Positions 8,421 to 14,643 of a stretch of DNA of 14,643 nucleotides are shown here, piece after piece. A program made the position numbers and the translations under genes. Location: NCBI GenBank assembly GCA_934845495.1, contig CAKWRB010000015.1, positions 1 to 14,643 on the forward strand. Reading direction: 5' to 3'. Within the stretch, counting starts at the first letter, position 1, and the number at the start of each line of letters is the position of its first letter. The DNA comes from an uncultured bacterium. GTDB taxonomy: Bacteria > Bacillota > Clostridia > Oscillospirales > Ruminococcaceae. The notes under the pieces are model-generated. The model did no database searches. It saw only the letters and a list, made by a program, of their open reading frames with translations, and was not told the origin of the DNA.

Positions 8421-8566
8421 TCCGGTGCCTCCTCTGCACAAAATTCCGGTTTTTCACCTCTATCCTGTGCAGGGCCGCCGGTTTTATACCGCTGTGATCG
8501 AAGCCCACTGCGTTCCGGCCCGCTCTCTCCGGTGCATGGCAGTGGAAAAAGCCGGGCATTTTCTGC
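8421..8566 (-). promoter_or_regulatory. Long structured leader of tepA
   Basis: The transcript leader is about 146 nt. CCACTGC (plus 8505-8511) and GCAGTGG (8539-8545) form a perfect 7-bp outer stem, with CCGG/CCGG inside. Nearer the gene, the 7-bp pair at 8434-8440 and 8466-8472 (TGTGCAG/CTGCACA) places its right arm directly against the AGGAGG site. I see no reading frame or recognised riboswitch in 8421-8689. Confidence 0.35.
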
Positions 8567-8573
8567 GAAAGTA

Positions 8574-8602
8574 ATTATAGCACACTCCCATCAGCGGTTC
8601 AA
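8574..8602 (-). promoter_or_regulatory. Promoter of tepA operon
   Basis: Minus strand TTGAAC (plus 8597-8602), 17-nt spacer, perfect TATAAT (8574-8579). It lies downstream of the dCMP deaminase terminator. Confidence 0.75.
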
Positions 8603-8642
8603 TTTTCCTGCCCCTTCGTTTTCAATATGTTCAAAATTACAG

Positions 8643-8670
8643 AAAAAGAACCTCCCCACACGGGAAGGTC
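8643..8670 (-). terminator. Terminator of the dCMP deaminase gene
   Basis: Minus strand GACCTTCCC-GTGT-GGGGAGGTTC followed by TTTTTC, a 9-bp stem with G-U wobbles and a U tract, 20 nt after the stop codon. Confidence 0.8.
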
Positions 8671-8689
8671 CTCGGGCTGATTCTTTGGA

Positions 8690-9178
8690 TCAGTATCCCC
8701 GGGTCTCCTCCAGGGATTCGTCCTGCAGAATATACTGGTTGTGTACATCGTAGACGCGGAAATGCTCCTTATCGTCCCGGATCACCACGGTTTCGATACC
8801 GGCATTGATGATCATGCGCTTGCACATGGCGCAGGGGTTGGCACCCTGGACATATTCACCGCTCTGCACTTCCCGGCCCACCAGGAACAGGGTGGAGCCC
8901 AGCATATCCATTCGGGAGGCGGAGATGATGGCATTGGCCTCGGCATGGACCGAGCGGCACAGCTCATAGCGCTCTCCCCGGGGGATCTGCAGCTTTTCCC
9001 GGGTGCAGTACCCCAGGTCGCAGCAGTTTTTCCGGCCTCGGGGCGCACCCACATAGCCAGTGGAGATGATCTGATCGTTCTTGACGATGATTGCTCCAAA
9101 ATTCCGGCGCAGGCAGGTTCCCCGTGCCAGAACGGTCTCGGCAATATCCAGATAATAATTCAGTTTGTCGCGGCGCAT
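8690..9178 (-). CDS. Deoxycytidylate deaminase (ComEB-type)
   Basis: A zinc-dependent dCMP deaminase converting dCMP to dUMP, the precursor for thymidylate synthesis. It has 162 residues, normal for the family. The catalytic signature is H78-A-E80 with P115-C116-A-M-C119; extra cysteines at 22, 52, 53 and 58 resemble the second zinc site of dCMP deaminases rather than free cytidine deaminases. G27-AIIVKNDQIISTGYVGAPRG is the substrate-side loop. The ATG at 9176-9178 has GAGGA 5 nt upstream. It is a single-gene unit with its own promoter and terminator, divergent from rsmA. Bacillus calls the homologue comEB after its comE locus, but the role in competence there is doubtful. Confidence 0.92.
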   Translation of the reverse strand: MRRDKLNYYLDIAETVLARGTCLRRNFGAIIVKNDQIISTGYVGAPRGRKNCCDLGYCTREKLQIPRGERYELCRSVHAEANAIISASRMDMLGSTLFLVGREVQSGEYVQGANPCAMCKRMIINAGIETVVIRDDKEHFRVYDVHNQYILQDESLEETRGY

Positions 9179-9221
9179 GACAGTCCTCGCTCCCTATTGA
9201 TAACAAAATTTATTTTCTCCT

Positions 9222-9250
9222 ATTGTACGGCAAATTTCGCTGCTCTGCAA
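9222..9250 (-). promoter_or_regulatory. Promoter of the dCMP deaminase gene
   Basis: Minus strand TTGCAG (plus 9245-9250), 17-nt spacer, TACAAT (9222-9227), about 45 nt before the ATG. Confidence 0.6.
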
Positions 9251-9292
9251 GTCATCTGCTGCAATCTCCCCGTTCCGTCGCCGGGCTTTTTA

Positions 9293-9301
9293 TGATACAA
9301 T
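9293..9301 (+). promoter_or_regulatory. Extended -10 promoter of rsmA
   Basis: TGA-TACAAT at 9293-9301 is an extended -10; the -35 position (TTCCGT) is poor. Transcription would start near 9308, giving a leader of about 43 nt that includes the 14-nt palindrome CCGGCTGCAGCCGG (9322-9335). Confidence 0.55.
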
Positions 9302-9350
9302 AGTCCTATACTTAAAAATTCCCGGCTGCAGCCGGTTTCAGGAGGACATC

Positions 9351-10241
9351 ATGCAGAATCTGTCCAATATTTCGGTGATCCGGGATCTGCTTACCCGCTA
9401 TGGCTTCACCTTTTCCAAGGCCCTGGGCCAGAATTTTCTCATCAATCCATCGGTCTGCCCCCGTATGGCCGAGCTGGGCGGCGCCGCACCGGGCACCGGT
9501 ATGATTGAAATCGGCGCCGGCATCGGTGTACTCACTGCCGAGCTGGCCAAGCGGGCTGACAAGGTGGTCTGCGTGGAGATCGACAGCCGCCTGCTCCCCA
9601 TTCTGGACGAGACCCTGGCCGATTTTGGCAACATCAAAATTGTCAATAACGATGTGCTCAAGGTGGACCTGCACCAGCTCATCGCCGAGGAATTTGCCGG
9701 TATGGAGGTGGCGGTCTGCGCCAACCTGCCTTACTATATCACCTCGCCCATTCTGATGTATCTGCTGGAGGAAAAGCTGCCCATCCGCTCCATCACCGTC
9801 ATGGTGCAGAAGGAGGCCGCCGCCCGGCTGACCGCTGAGCCTGGCACCCGGGAAGTGGGCGCCATCAGCATTGCCCTGCGCTACTACTGCACCCCGTCGG
9901 TGCTGTTCCAGGTGAGCCGGGGCAGCTTTATGCCTGCGCCTGATGTGGACTCCACTGTCATTCGGCTGGACCTGCTGCCCGAACCGGCTGTCCGGGTCCG
10001 GGACGAGGCGCTCTTCTTCCAGACGGTGAAGGCTGCCTTTTCCCAGCGGCGGAAAACCCTGCCCAACTGTGTGAGCGGCTTCTTCCACCTTCCCAAGGCC
10101 GAAGTGACCGCTCTGCTGGAGGCGGCGGGAATCCCGGCCACAGCCCGGGCCGAGCAGCTTTCGATGGAGCAGTTCGGCGCCCTGTGCGAAGCTCTGTATG
10201 ACCACGGCCTCCGGGGAACCCCCGGCGCCTTCTCGGAATAA
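9351..10241 (+). CDS. rsmA: 16S rRNA (adenine(1518)-N6/adenine(1519)-N6)-dimethyltransferase
   Basis: RsmA/KsgA dimethylates two adjacent adenines in the 3' terminal hairpin of 16S rRNA with S-adenosylmethionine, a late checkpoint in 30S assembly; its loss gives kasugamycin resistance. It has 296 residues. K23-ALGQNFL opens the fold; the SAM site is E53-IGAGIG59 followed by E77-ID and N100-D101; the catalytic motif is N125-LPYY. The C-terminal helical domain follows from about 205, with FSQRRKTLPN. The ATG has AGGAGG (9340-9345) 5 nt upstream. It is monocistronic, between a divergent dCMP deaminase gene and its own strong terminator. Identity is secure. Confidence 0.96.
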   Translation: MQNLSNISVIRDLLTRYGFTFSKALGQNFLINPSVCPRMAELGGAAPGTGMIEIGAGIGVLTAELAKRADKVVCVEIDSRLLPILDETLADFGNIKIVNNDVLKVDLHQLIAEEFAGMEVAVCANLPYYITSPILMYLLEEKLPIRSITVMVQKEAAARLTAEPGTREVGAISIALRYYCTPSVLFQVSRGSFMPAPDVDSTVIRLDLLPEPAVRVRDEALFFQTVKAAFSQRRKTLPNCVSGFFHLPKAEVTALLEAAGIPATARAEQLSMEQFGALCEALYDHGLRGTPGAFSE

Positions 10242-10254
10242 TCCCCAAACAATC

Positions 10255-10294
10255 AAACCGCCCGACCTGCATTTGCACAGGCCGGGCGGTTTTT
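10255..10294 (+). terminator. Terminator of rsmA
   Basis: AAACCGCCCG pairs with CGGGCGGTTT (10 bp), with an inner CCTG/CAGG after one mismatch, followed by T tract to 10294. In the other direction it ends in GGTTTGATTG, so it may also weakly stop the convergent XRE gene. Confidence 0.9.
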
Positions 10295-10300
10295 ATTGGT

Positions 10301-10633
10301 TTATTTCAGATTTTCCCGGTTCAGAGCCTCCACCATCTCCAGAATAAAACGCCTCTGTGCGGGAGTGCAGGCCAGGAACTTTTCAGTAAACTCCTCTGCC
10401 AGATAGGCTGTATGCTCTGTCGCGGTCCCAAGCAGGATGGCATCCGGTGTAACCTCCAGCGCATCGCAGATCCGCACCAGTGTTTCCAGACTGGGAATGG
10501 AATAGCTGCGTTCAATATGGGAGAGAAAATTATTGGTAATTTCTGCTTTTTCTGCCAGACTTGCCTGGGTCATGCCCCGGCTTTTGCGCAGCTCGGCAAT
10601 CCGTTTTCCAATGAGATTATAATCCACTGCCAT
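10301..10633 (-). CDS. XRE-family transcriptional regulator
   Basis: A 110-residue Cro/CI-type DNA-binding protein. The HTH_3 domain spans about residues 8-70: LIGKRIAELRKSRGMTQASLAEKAEITNN..LSHIERSYSIPSLETLVRICDALEV. The recognition helix begins near TNNFLSHIE. The C-terminal 35 residues (EEFTEKFLACTPAQRRFILEMVEAL) are helical and probably dimerise. The ATG at 10631-10633 follows GGGAGAGGTG. It is transcribed divergently from a tiny hydrophobic ORF across a very AT-rich gap holding two TATAAT palindromes, the usual layout for a self-regulated repressor that also controls its divergent neighbour. Target and inducer are unknown; it need not belong to a mobile element, since none is visible. 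Confidence 0.88.
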   Translation of the reverse strand: MAVDYNLIGKRIAELRKSRGMTQASLAEKAEITNNFLSHIERSYSIPSLETLVRICDALEVTPDAILLGTATEHTAYLAEEFTEKFLACTPAQRRFILEMVEALNRENLK

Positions 10634-10640
10634 CTTGCTT

Positions 10641-10770
10641 CACCTCTCCCGTTTAGGATAGTGCAGAAGAGCAGCAGTTAAAACAAAATTTGAGTACTAT
10701 TATACTTATAATGATAATTTATTTGCTTTATAATACAATTATACTTTCAGTTACAAGTTCGGGAGAGGTG
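10641..10770. repeat. Mirrored 11-bp leader repeats flanking the XRE/small-ORF gap
   Basis: CACCTCTCCCG at 10641-10651 and its exact reverse complement CGGGAGAGGTG at 10760-10770. Each lies just before the start codon of one of the two divergent genes (7 nt before the XRE ATG, 5 nt before the small-ORF ATG). Both contain the Shine-Dalgarno-like GGGAGAGG, so the repeat may be a shared ribosome binding site, an operator pair, or both. Confidence 0.8.
10699..10743. promoter_or_regulatory. Divergent promoter/operator region with two palindromes
   Basis: ATTATA-CT-TATAAT (10699-10712) and TATAAT-ACA-ATTATA (10729-10743) are perfect inverted repeats that also supply -10 boxes on both strands. ATTATACTT also recurs directly at 10699-10707 and 10738-10746. 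No convincing -35 hexamers are present. The surroundings are about 19% GC at 10681-10760, so chance palindromes are easier here. A binding site for the adjacent XRE protein is inferred. Confidence 0.45.
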
Positions 10771-10775
10771 CTCTT

Positions 10776-10865
10776 ATGTTCGTACTTATTATTTTAAGCA
10801 TTATGTGCTTTTTAATGGTATCAAATCCCCTCAGGCAGCTGACACCTTTTTTGAAGGTCTTGTAA
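10776..10865 (+). CDS. Small hydrophobic ORF, 29 residues as read, likely the first part of a frame-shifted 58-residue protein
   Basis: ATG 10776-10778 is preceded by GGGAGAGGTG at proper spacing and encodes 29 residues, MFVLIILSIMCFLMV then a Pro/Arg/Lys-containing end, stopping at TAA 10863-10865. The first 15 residues would span or insert into a membrane. The -1 frame continues open to TAA 10949-10951 and reads as hydrophobic protein (NGIKSPQAADTFFEGL, then a strong membrane segment HALAFLPILFAIFMLVAM). One extra T in the T5 tract at 10809-10813 would join them into 58 residues; the T6 tract at 10847-10852 is another candidate join. It resembles no family I can name. It is AT-rich relative to neighbours and sits divergent to the XRE gene. 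Peptide toxin, signal or membrane modulator are possibilities only. Confidence 0.5.
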   Translation: MFVLIILSIMCFLMVSNPLRQLTPFLKVL

Positions 10866-10951
10866 ATATCTTTATCCATGCACTCGCTTTTCTGCCGATT
10901 CTGTTCGCAATTTTCATGCTGGTGGCAATGTTCCAGTCGATTTTCTCCTAA
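10805..10951 (+). pseudogene. Overlapping -1-frame hydrophobic reading frame (possible second half of the small ORF)
   Basis: From GTG 10805 the frame encodes 48 residues, ending in a hydrophobic stretch (FIHALAFLPILFAIFMLV) and MFQSIFS. No Shine-Dalgarno sequence precedes the GTG, so independent translation is unlikely. The better reading is that it is the C-terminal part of the small ORF at 10776, separated by a one-nucleotide shift or joined by ribosomal slippage. Its TAA abuts the gap terminator. Confidence 0.35.
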
Positions 10952-10992
10952 AAAAACACAGCCCTGACAGCAGAAACCGTCAGGGCTGTGTT
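10950..10992 (-). terminator. Terminator of gap
   Basis: AACACAGCCCTGAC (10955-10968) and GTCAGGGCTGTGTT (10979-10992) form a perfect 14-bp stem with a 10-nt loop. On the minus strand it is followed by a T run, 16 nt past the gap stop. In the plus direction the stem runs into GGGTTTT, a weaker stop for the small ORF. Confidence 0.92.
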
Positions 10993-11007
10993 GGGTTTTA
11001 AAAGACC

Positions 11008-12060
<1,053 letters not shown>

Positions 12061-12076
12061 TTATAAGCCTATGGCT

Positions 12077-12105
12077 ATTGTAGCCGATTTCCCGGAAATT
12101 TTCAA
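12077..12105 (-). promoter_or_regulatory. Promoter of gap
   Basis: Minus strand TTGAAA (plus 12100-12105), 17-nt spacer, TACAAT (12077-12082), 5/6 matches at each box. An imperfect Spo0A-like heptamer TTCGAAA lies at 12110-12116, just upstream of the -35. Confidence 0.75.
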
Positions 12106-12164
12106 TATATTCGAAAATATCCCGCAGTATCCCCAAAAGCCCCGGCAGAAGTTCCAATGCCAGG

Positions 12165-12193
12165 TTGAAATAGCCCCTTGTCTTTTGTATAAT
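12165..12193 (+). promoter_or_regulatory. Strong promoter of the histidine-kinase-like gene
   Basis: TTGAAA (12165-12170), 17-nt spacer, perfect TATAAT (12188-12193). Transcription would start near 12200, giving a leader of about 100 nt. Confidence 0.8.
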
Positions 12194-12210
12194 AATGGTA
12201 TATAGTTGGG

Positions 12211-12229
12211 TTCGACAAATTTCGACATG
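12211..12229 (+). promoter_or_regulatory. Two tandem Spo0A boxes
   Basis: TTCGACA occurs at 12211-12217 and 12221-12227, exactly 10 bp apart. Read on the minus strand each is TGTCGAA, the Spo0A core; the first extends to TTTGTCGAA, a full match to the 9-base 0A box TTTGTCRAA. They lie about +11 to +29 from the inferred start, a position suited to repression by Spo0A-P. A weak second -10-like TATATT at 12265-12270 would instead put them upstream of a later start, allowing activation. Confidence 0.7.
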
Positions 12230-12300
12230 CTCCGGTTTATAAATCCGCACCTCACGGGTTATAGTATATTCCGGTTGACTACACTGTGGAGGATAGGACT

Positions 12301-13407
12301 ATGCAGCAAACTCCCGCTTCCATCGAACAGATCAAGGCACTCTATTCCAACACCAATCTCCCGGCTGCGCTCTACGATGCCAGCGGAGCCGTTCTCTGGC
12401 AGAATTCTGCCGCCCTGTATCTGGCCCGGCTATTCCCTGGGGAGGGCTGGTCCGCAGCAGCAGTACGGGAAACCGCTTCCCGCCTTTCCGAAAACTCCGG
12501 GGCGCTGATGCCCTACCAGACCGTCTCGCTGAACTTTTACACCCTCACCGTTGTACCGGTCAGTAACAGCGGCCCATTTCTGATCACCTATCTGCCCGGT
12601 GCCCAACAGGCCGGAACTCCTGACCTGATGCCGGCAATCCTGGCAGGGAACAAGCACCTGCACCAGATCAGCGGTAGCCTGTTTTCAGCAGTGCTGGGGC
12701 TGTGCAATGTGGCCGAACTCTATGAGGATAAAGAAGGGTATTCCATGATCCGGCAGATCAACCGGGACTGCCAGCGTTTACTGGCATCCGGGGAAAACCT
12801 GGAACTCTATGCCCGGCTGTCGGCTGGACAGCCCGGAGAACCTGTCTCTCTGAACCTGACCACCCACCTGGAGGACCTCTCCCGGGCACTGACCTCCAAA
12901 CTGCGTCCGCTGCCCGGCATCAACTACTCGGATAAATTCTGCAAGGAGGCCCTGGCGATCTACATCGATCCCCATCAGCTGGACTGTGCTGTGCTCAATC
13001 TGGTGAACAACAGTCTGAAGGCTCTGATCGAAAGCGAATCCGCCACCCTGCGCCTTTCGCTGCGGAAGAGCGGCAATGAGGCAGTCATCACCTTAACCGA
13101 CAACGGCCCCAGCCTGCCAGCCGAGTACACTGAGCGCGTCTTTGAGCCCTTCTTCAGTCTGGACGAAAGCCACCGTTCCCTGGGGCTGGGCCTCACTGTG
13201 ACGCGTATGATCCTGGAACAGTCCGGCGGACGGGTGATGGCCTCCTTCCGGGAGGGATATGGCACCACCATCTCGCTGATTCTGCCGCTGCTGCCCGGCC
13301 TGGAGCTCTCCTCGGGCAAGCTCTTTGCAGCCTCTCCCGACTACTTTGCCCGGGATTCGGTGCTGCACACCCTGCTTTCAGATGTTGTAGATCCCCCGAT
13401 GCCGTAA
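12301..13407 (+). CDS. Soluble orphan sensor histidine kinase-like protein
   Basis: A 368-residue cytoplasmic protein, with no membrane segment. Residues about 15-100 look like a PAS-type sensor (NLPAALYDASGAVLWQNSAALYL). Residues 112-175 form a helical dimerisation region with H119 and H121 in LHQISGSL, where standard kinases have HE.RTPL. The HATPase_c domain follows: N box N233-LVNNSLKAL, G1 D267-N-G-P-S, F box F281-EPFFSLDE, G2 S293-LGLGLTVTR, ending SGGRV.....GTTISLILPL. No response regulator gene adjoins it, so it is an orphan. ATG 12301 follows GGAGG (12288-12292) at 8 nt; an in-frame GTG at 12286 overlaps that site and was rejected. The gene stands alone between its promoter with Spo0A boxes and a terminator. 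Autokinase activity is plausible but not certain given the divergent H box. Confidence 0.82.
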   Translation: MQQTPASIEQIKALYSNTNLPAALYDASGAVLWQNSAALYLARLFPGEGWSAAAVRETASRLSENSGALMPYQTVSLNFYTLTVVPVSNSGPFLITYLPGAQQAGTPDLMPAILAGNKHLHQISGSLFSAVLGLCNVAELYEDKEGYSMIRQINRDCQRLLASGENLELYARLSAGQPGEPVSLNLTTHLEDLSRALTSKLRPLPGINYSDKFCKEALAIYIDPHQLDCAVLNLVNNSLKALIESESATLRLSLRKSGNEAVITLTDNGPSLPAEYTERVFEPFFSLDESHRSLGLGLTVTRMILEQSGGRVMASFREGYGTTISLILPLLPGLELSSGKLFAASPDYFARDSVLHTLLSDVVDPPMP

Positions 13408-13415
13408 GCCCATCC

Positions 13416-13466
13416 AAAAACAGCCTGTCCGCCCCGGGAACCCGGATCTGCGGACAGGCTGTTTTG
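13416..13466. terminator. Bidirectional terminator between kinase-like and malQ-like genes
   Basis: AAAACAGCCTGTCCGC (13417-13432) and GCGGACAGGCTGTTTT (13450-13465) form a perfect 16-bp inverted repeat with a 17-nt loop that itself holds a small CCGG-type stem. T runs lie on both sides, fitting the convergent genes. Confidence 0.95.
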
Positions 13467-13492
13467 CTTTTCGTTATGGCGGACCGCTGGAT

Positions 13493-14643
13493 TTATGGCC
13501 GGCCGCCCCGGTCAAAGAGACGGTTCATGCGGGCAATGCGCTGGGCCAATCGGTTGGTCAGGCTGCCCCGGCGCAGCCGCCAGGTCCAGTTGTCTGCCGG
13601 ATTTTCAAACCCGGTGAGCCGGGTGGCGCTGCCCAGTTCCAGAAAGTCCTGTACCGGCGCCAGCACAATGGCTGCCTGGCTCATCCACATGGTGCGCAGC
13701 ACCGACCAGGCCTGATCCCGGGGCAGGGCTGTGCCGATGTACTCGTTGACATCCTGTGCCGCAGTCTTGTCCAGGGTCTTGATCCAGCCCCGGATGGTAT
13801 CGTCCGAACAGGTGCCCACATAGGCAATGGCCGAACGGTCGTACCAGTGGGGCAGGTGCCGGCCAGCGGCCTGTTCACCAAACCCCTTCTGGAAGGCATG
13901 GGTATAGCGCCCGGCAGCTGCCAGATCTCCAGCCGAGGCCCGGCCGATCTGCAGCAGCGTCTCACAGAAGTCGTCCGAAGTGACCCAGCTGGGTTCATAG
14001 AAGGCAAAGACCTCCTGCCCATCCACCCGGTGATAGACCTTGGTGATGTCGTAGAGTCGTCGGCTCCAGCCCAGGCGCTGCTTCCAGCGGTCGGCAAAGG
14101 CATCCCGGAAGCTCACATCGTTGGCGGCCGGATCGGTCCACAACTCCACACTGGTCTCGGGCAGCAGGAAGGTCATCGACCCCATGATCCGCACACCCCG
14201 CTGGGCAGCATAGGTGCGGAGCTGCCCCCACTGCTCGTAGAACAGGTACTGGAGATATTCATAAAACCGGATGTGCCGATCCAGCCGGATGCGCAGCCGA
14301 TCCAGCTCTGTGTGGAGGCGATGGGCCACCCCCTCGCCCCAGAGCGGAAGCGGCAGACACTGGAACTGCTCATAGATGGAGGCAAAGAGGGCATAGTCCT
14401 CCAGCCAATCCCGGTTCTCCTCCCGGAAACGGTCAAACTTGCTGTCCGGCTGGGAGCCCAGGGCATCGAATACCATCTCCAGCGCCTTGTACTTGGCTGC
14501 CGCCACCTTGGGGTAGCTGATCTTGGCCCGGTCCCGCCCCCAGTCCATCCGGGAGAGTTCCCGGCTGGAAAAGACCCCGCAGTCCACAAAGGGCTGCAGG
14601 TCGATGAGCAGCGGATTCCCCGCCCGGGCGCAGAGGGCATTGT
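13493..14643 (-). CDS. GH77 4-alpha-glucanotransferase (MalQ) homologue, apparently catalytically inactive; 5' end outside window
   Basis: A C-terminal 382 residues are visible, with no in-frame stop to the window edge, so it starts upstream. MalQ traits are NPLLIDLQPFVDCGVFSSREL, then DWLEDYALFASI, FYEYLQYLFYEQWGQLRTYAAQRGVRIMG, LPHWYDRSAIAYVGT, and NWTWRLRRG near the end. GH77 enzymes transfer alpha-1,4-glucan chains in maltodextrin and glycogen use. The catalytic residues look lost: the nucleophile motif RIDHFR reads KVYHRV (Asp to Tyr, codon 14033-14035); THDNDT reads TCSDDT (Asp to Ser, codon 13805-13807); EDLG appears as GDLA (Glu to Gly, 13928-13930). The loop VAGVPPDYFS..GQLWGNP is also missing. 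The frame is intact over 1.1 kb, which argues for a maintained pseudoenzyme, perhaps glucan-binding or regulatory. Alignment was by eye. Confidence 0.8.
   Translation of the reverse strand, partial: NALCARAGNPLLIDLQPFVDCGVFSSRELSRMDWGRDRAKISYPKVAAAKYKALEMVFDALGSQPDSKFDRFREENRDWLEDYALFASIYEQFQCLPLPLWGEGVAHRLHTELDRLRIRLDRHIRFYEYLQYLFYEQWGQLRTYAAQRGVRIMGSMTFLLPETSVELWTDPAANDVSFRDAFADRWKQRLGWSRRLYDITKVYHRVDGQEVFAFYEPSWVTSDDFCETLLQIGRASAGDLAAAGRYTHAFQKGFGEQAAGRHLPHWYDRSAIAYVGTCSDDTIRGWIKTLDKTAAQDVNEYIGTALPRDQAWSVLRTMWMSQAAIVLAPVQDFLELGSATRLTGFENPADNWTWRLRRGSLTNRLAQRIARMNRLFDRGGRP

Noticed and set aside
7764..8753. A 329-codon plus-strand frame opposite tepA and the leader
   Set aside because: It is antisense to a gene with an intact Ser/His site and crosses two transcription signals; it has no coding features.
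9312..10256. A 314-codon minus-strand frame opposite rsmA
   Set aside because: rsmA has all methyltransferase motifs in the other direction, while this frame is repetitive Gly/His/Gln sequence.
10301..10633. XRE regulator as a remnant of a prophage or integrative element
   Set aside because: No integrase, attachment repeats or phage genes lie nearby; flanking genes are housekeeping.

Overview
This 14.6 kb window is ordinary-looking chromosomal DNA from a GC-rich Gram-positive anaerobe. The best fit is a Clostridia member of the Oscillospiraceae (Faecalibacterium/Gemmiger/Subdoligranulum-like). The main reasons are the tepA-ylzJ-ftsK/spoIIIE neighbourhood typical of Firmicutes, AGGAGG-type ribosome binding sites, sigmaA-type promoters with AT-rich -10 boxes in a GC-rich background, and two tandem Spo0A boxes. 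Genus-level placement is inference. No rRNA, tRNA, CRISPR array, transposase or phage gene was seen.

Layout. (1) 1-1362, minus: a cardiolipin synthase gene whose frame is interrupted by one TAA codon just before the second catalytic HKD motif. (2) 1646-2311, plus: an HD-domain phosphohydrolase with a TTG start, behind a structured leader. (3) 2407-6330, minus: an ftsK/spoIIIE, secreted ComEC-like metallo-beta-lactamase-fold protein, DUF3006 operon. (4) 6485-8420, minus: tepA (ClpP-like), ylzJ and uppP; tepA and ylzJ overlap by 4 nt. (5) 8690-9178, minus: dCMP deaminase. (6) 9351-10241, plus: rsmA/ksgA. (7) 10301-10951: an AT-rich island with an XRE regulator on the minus strand and, divergently, a tiny hydrophobic ORF whose frame appears shifted. 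(8) 11008-12027, minus: gap (GAPDH). (9) 12301-13407, plus: a soluble orphan histidine-kinase-like protein behind a strong promoter with two Spo0A boxes. (10) 13493-14643, minus, running off the edge: a GH77 amylomaltase (MalQ) homologue that has apparently lost all three catalytic carboxylates.

Common themes are envelope and cell-cycle housekeeping (cardiolipin, undecaprenyl phosphate recycling, chromosome translocation, TepA), nucleotide and rRNA maintenance (dCMP deaminase, RsmA), and central carbon metabolism (GAPDH, a glucanotransferase-like protein). Genes are well separated by strong hairpin terminators, several bidirectional, and many promoters can be read directly.

The most noteworthy items are: the Spo0A-box-controlled orphan kinase; the pseudoenzyme-like MalQ; the nonsense codon in the cardiolipin synthase gene; and the AT-rich XRE/small-hydrophobic-protein module, which has mirrored 11-bp leader repeats, palindromes and a one-nucleotide frame break at a T tract.
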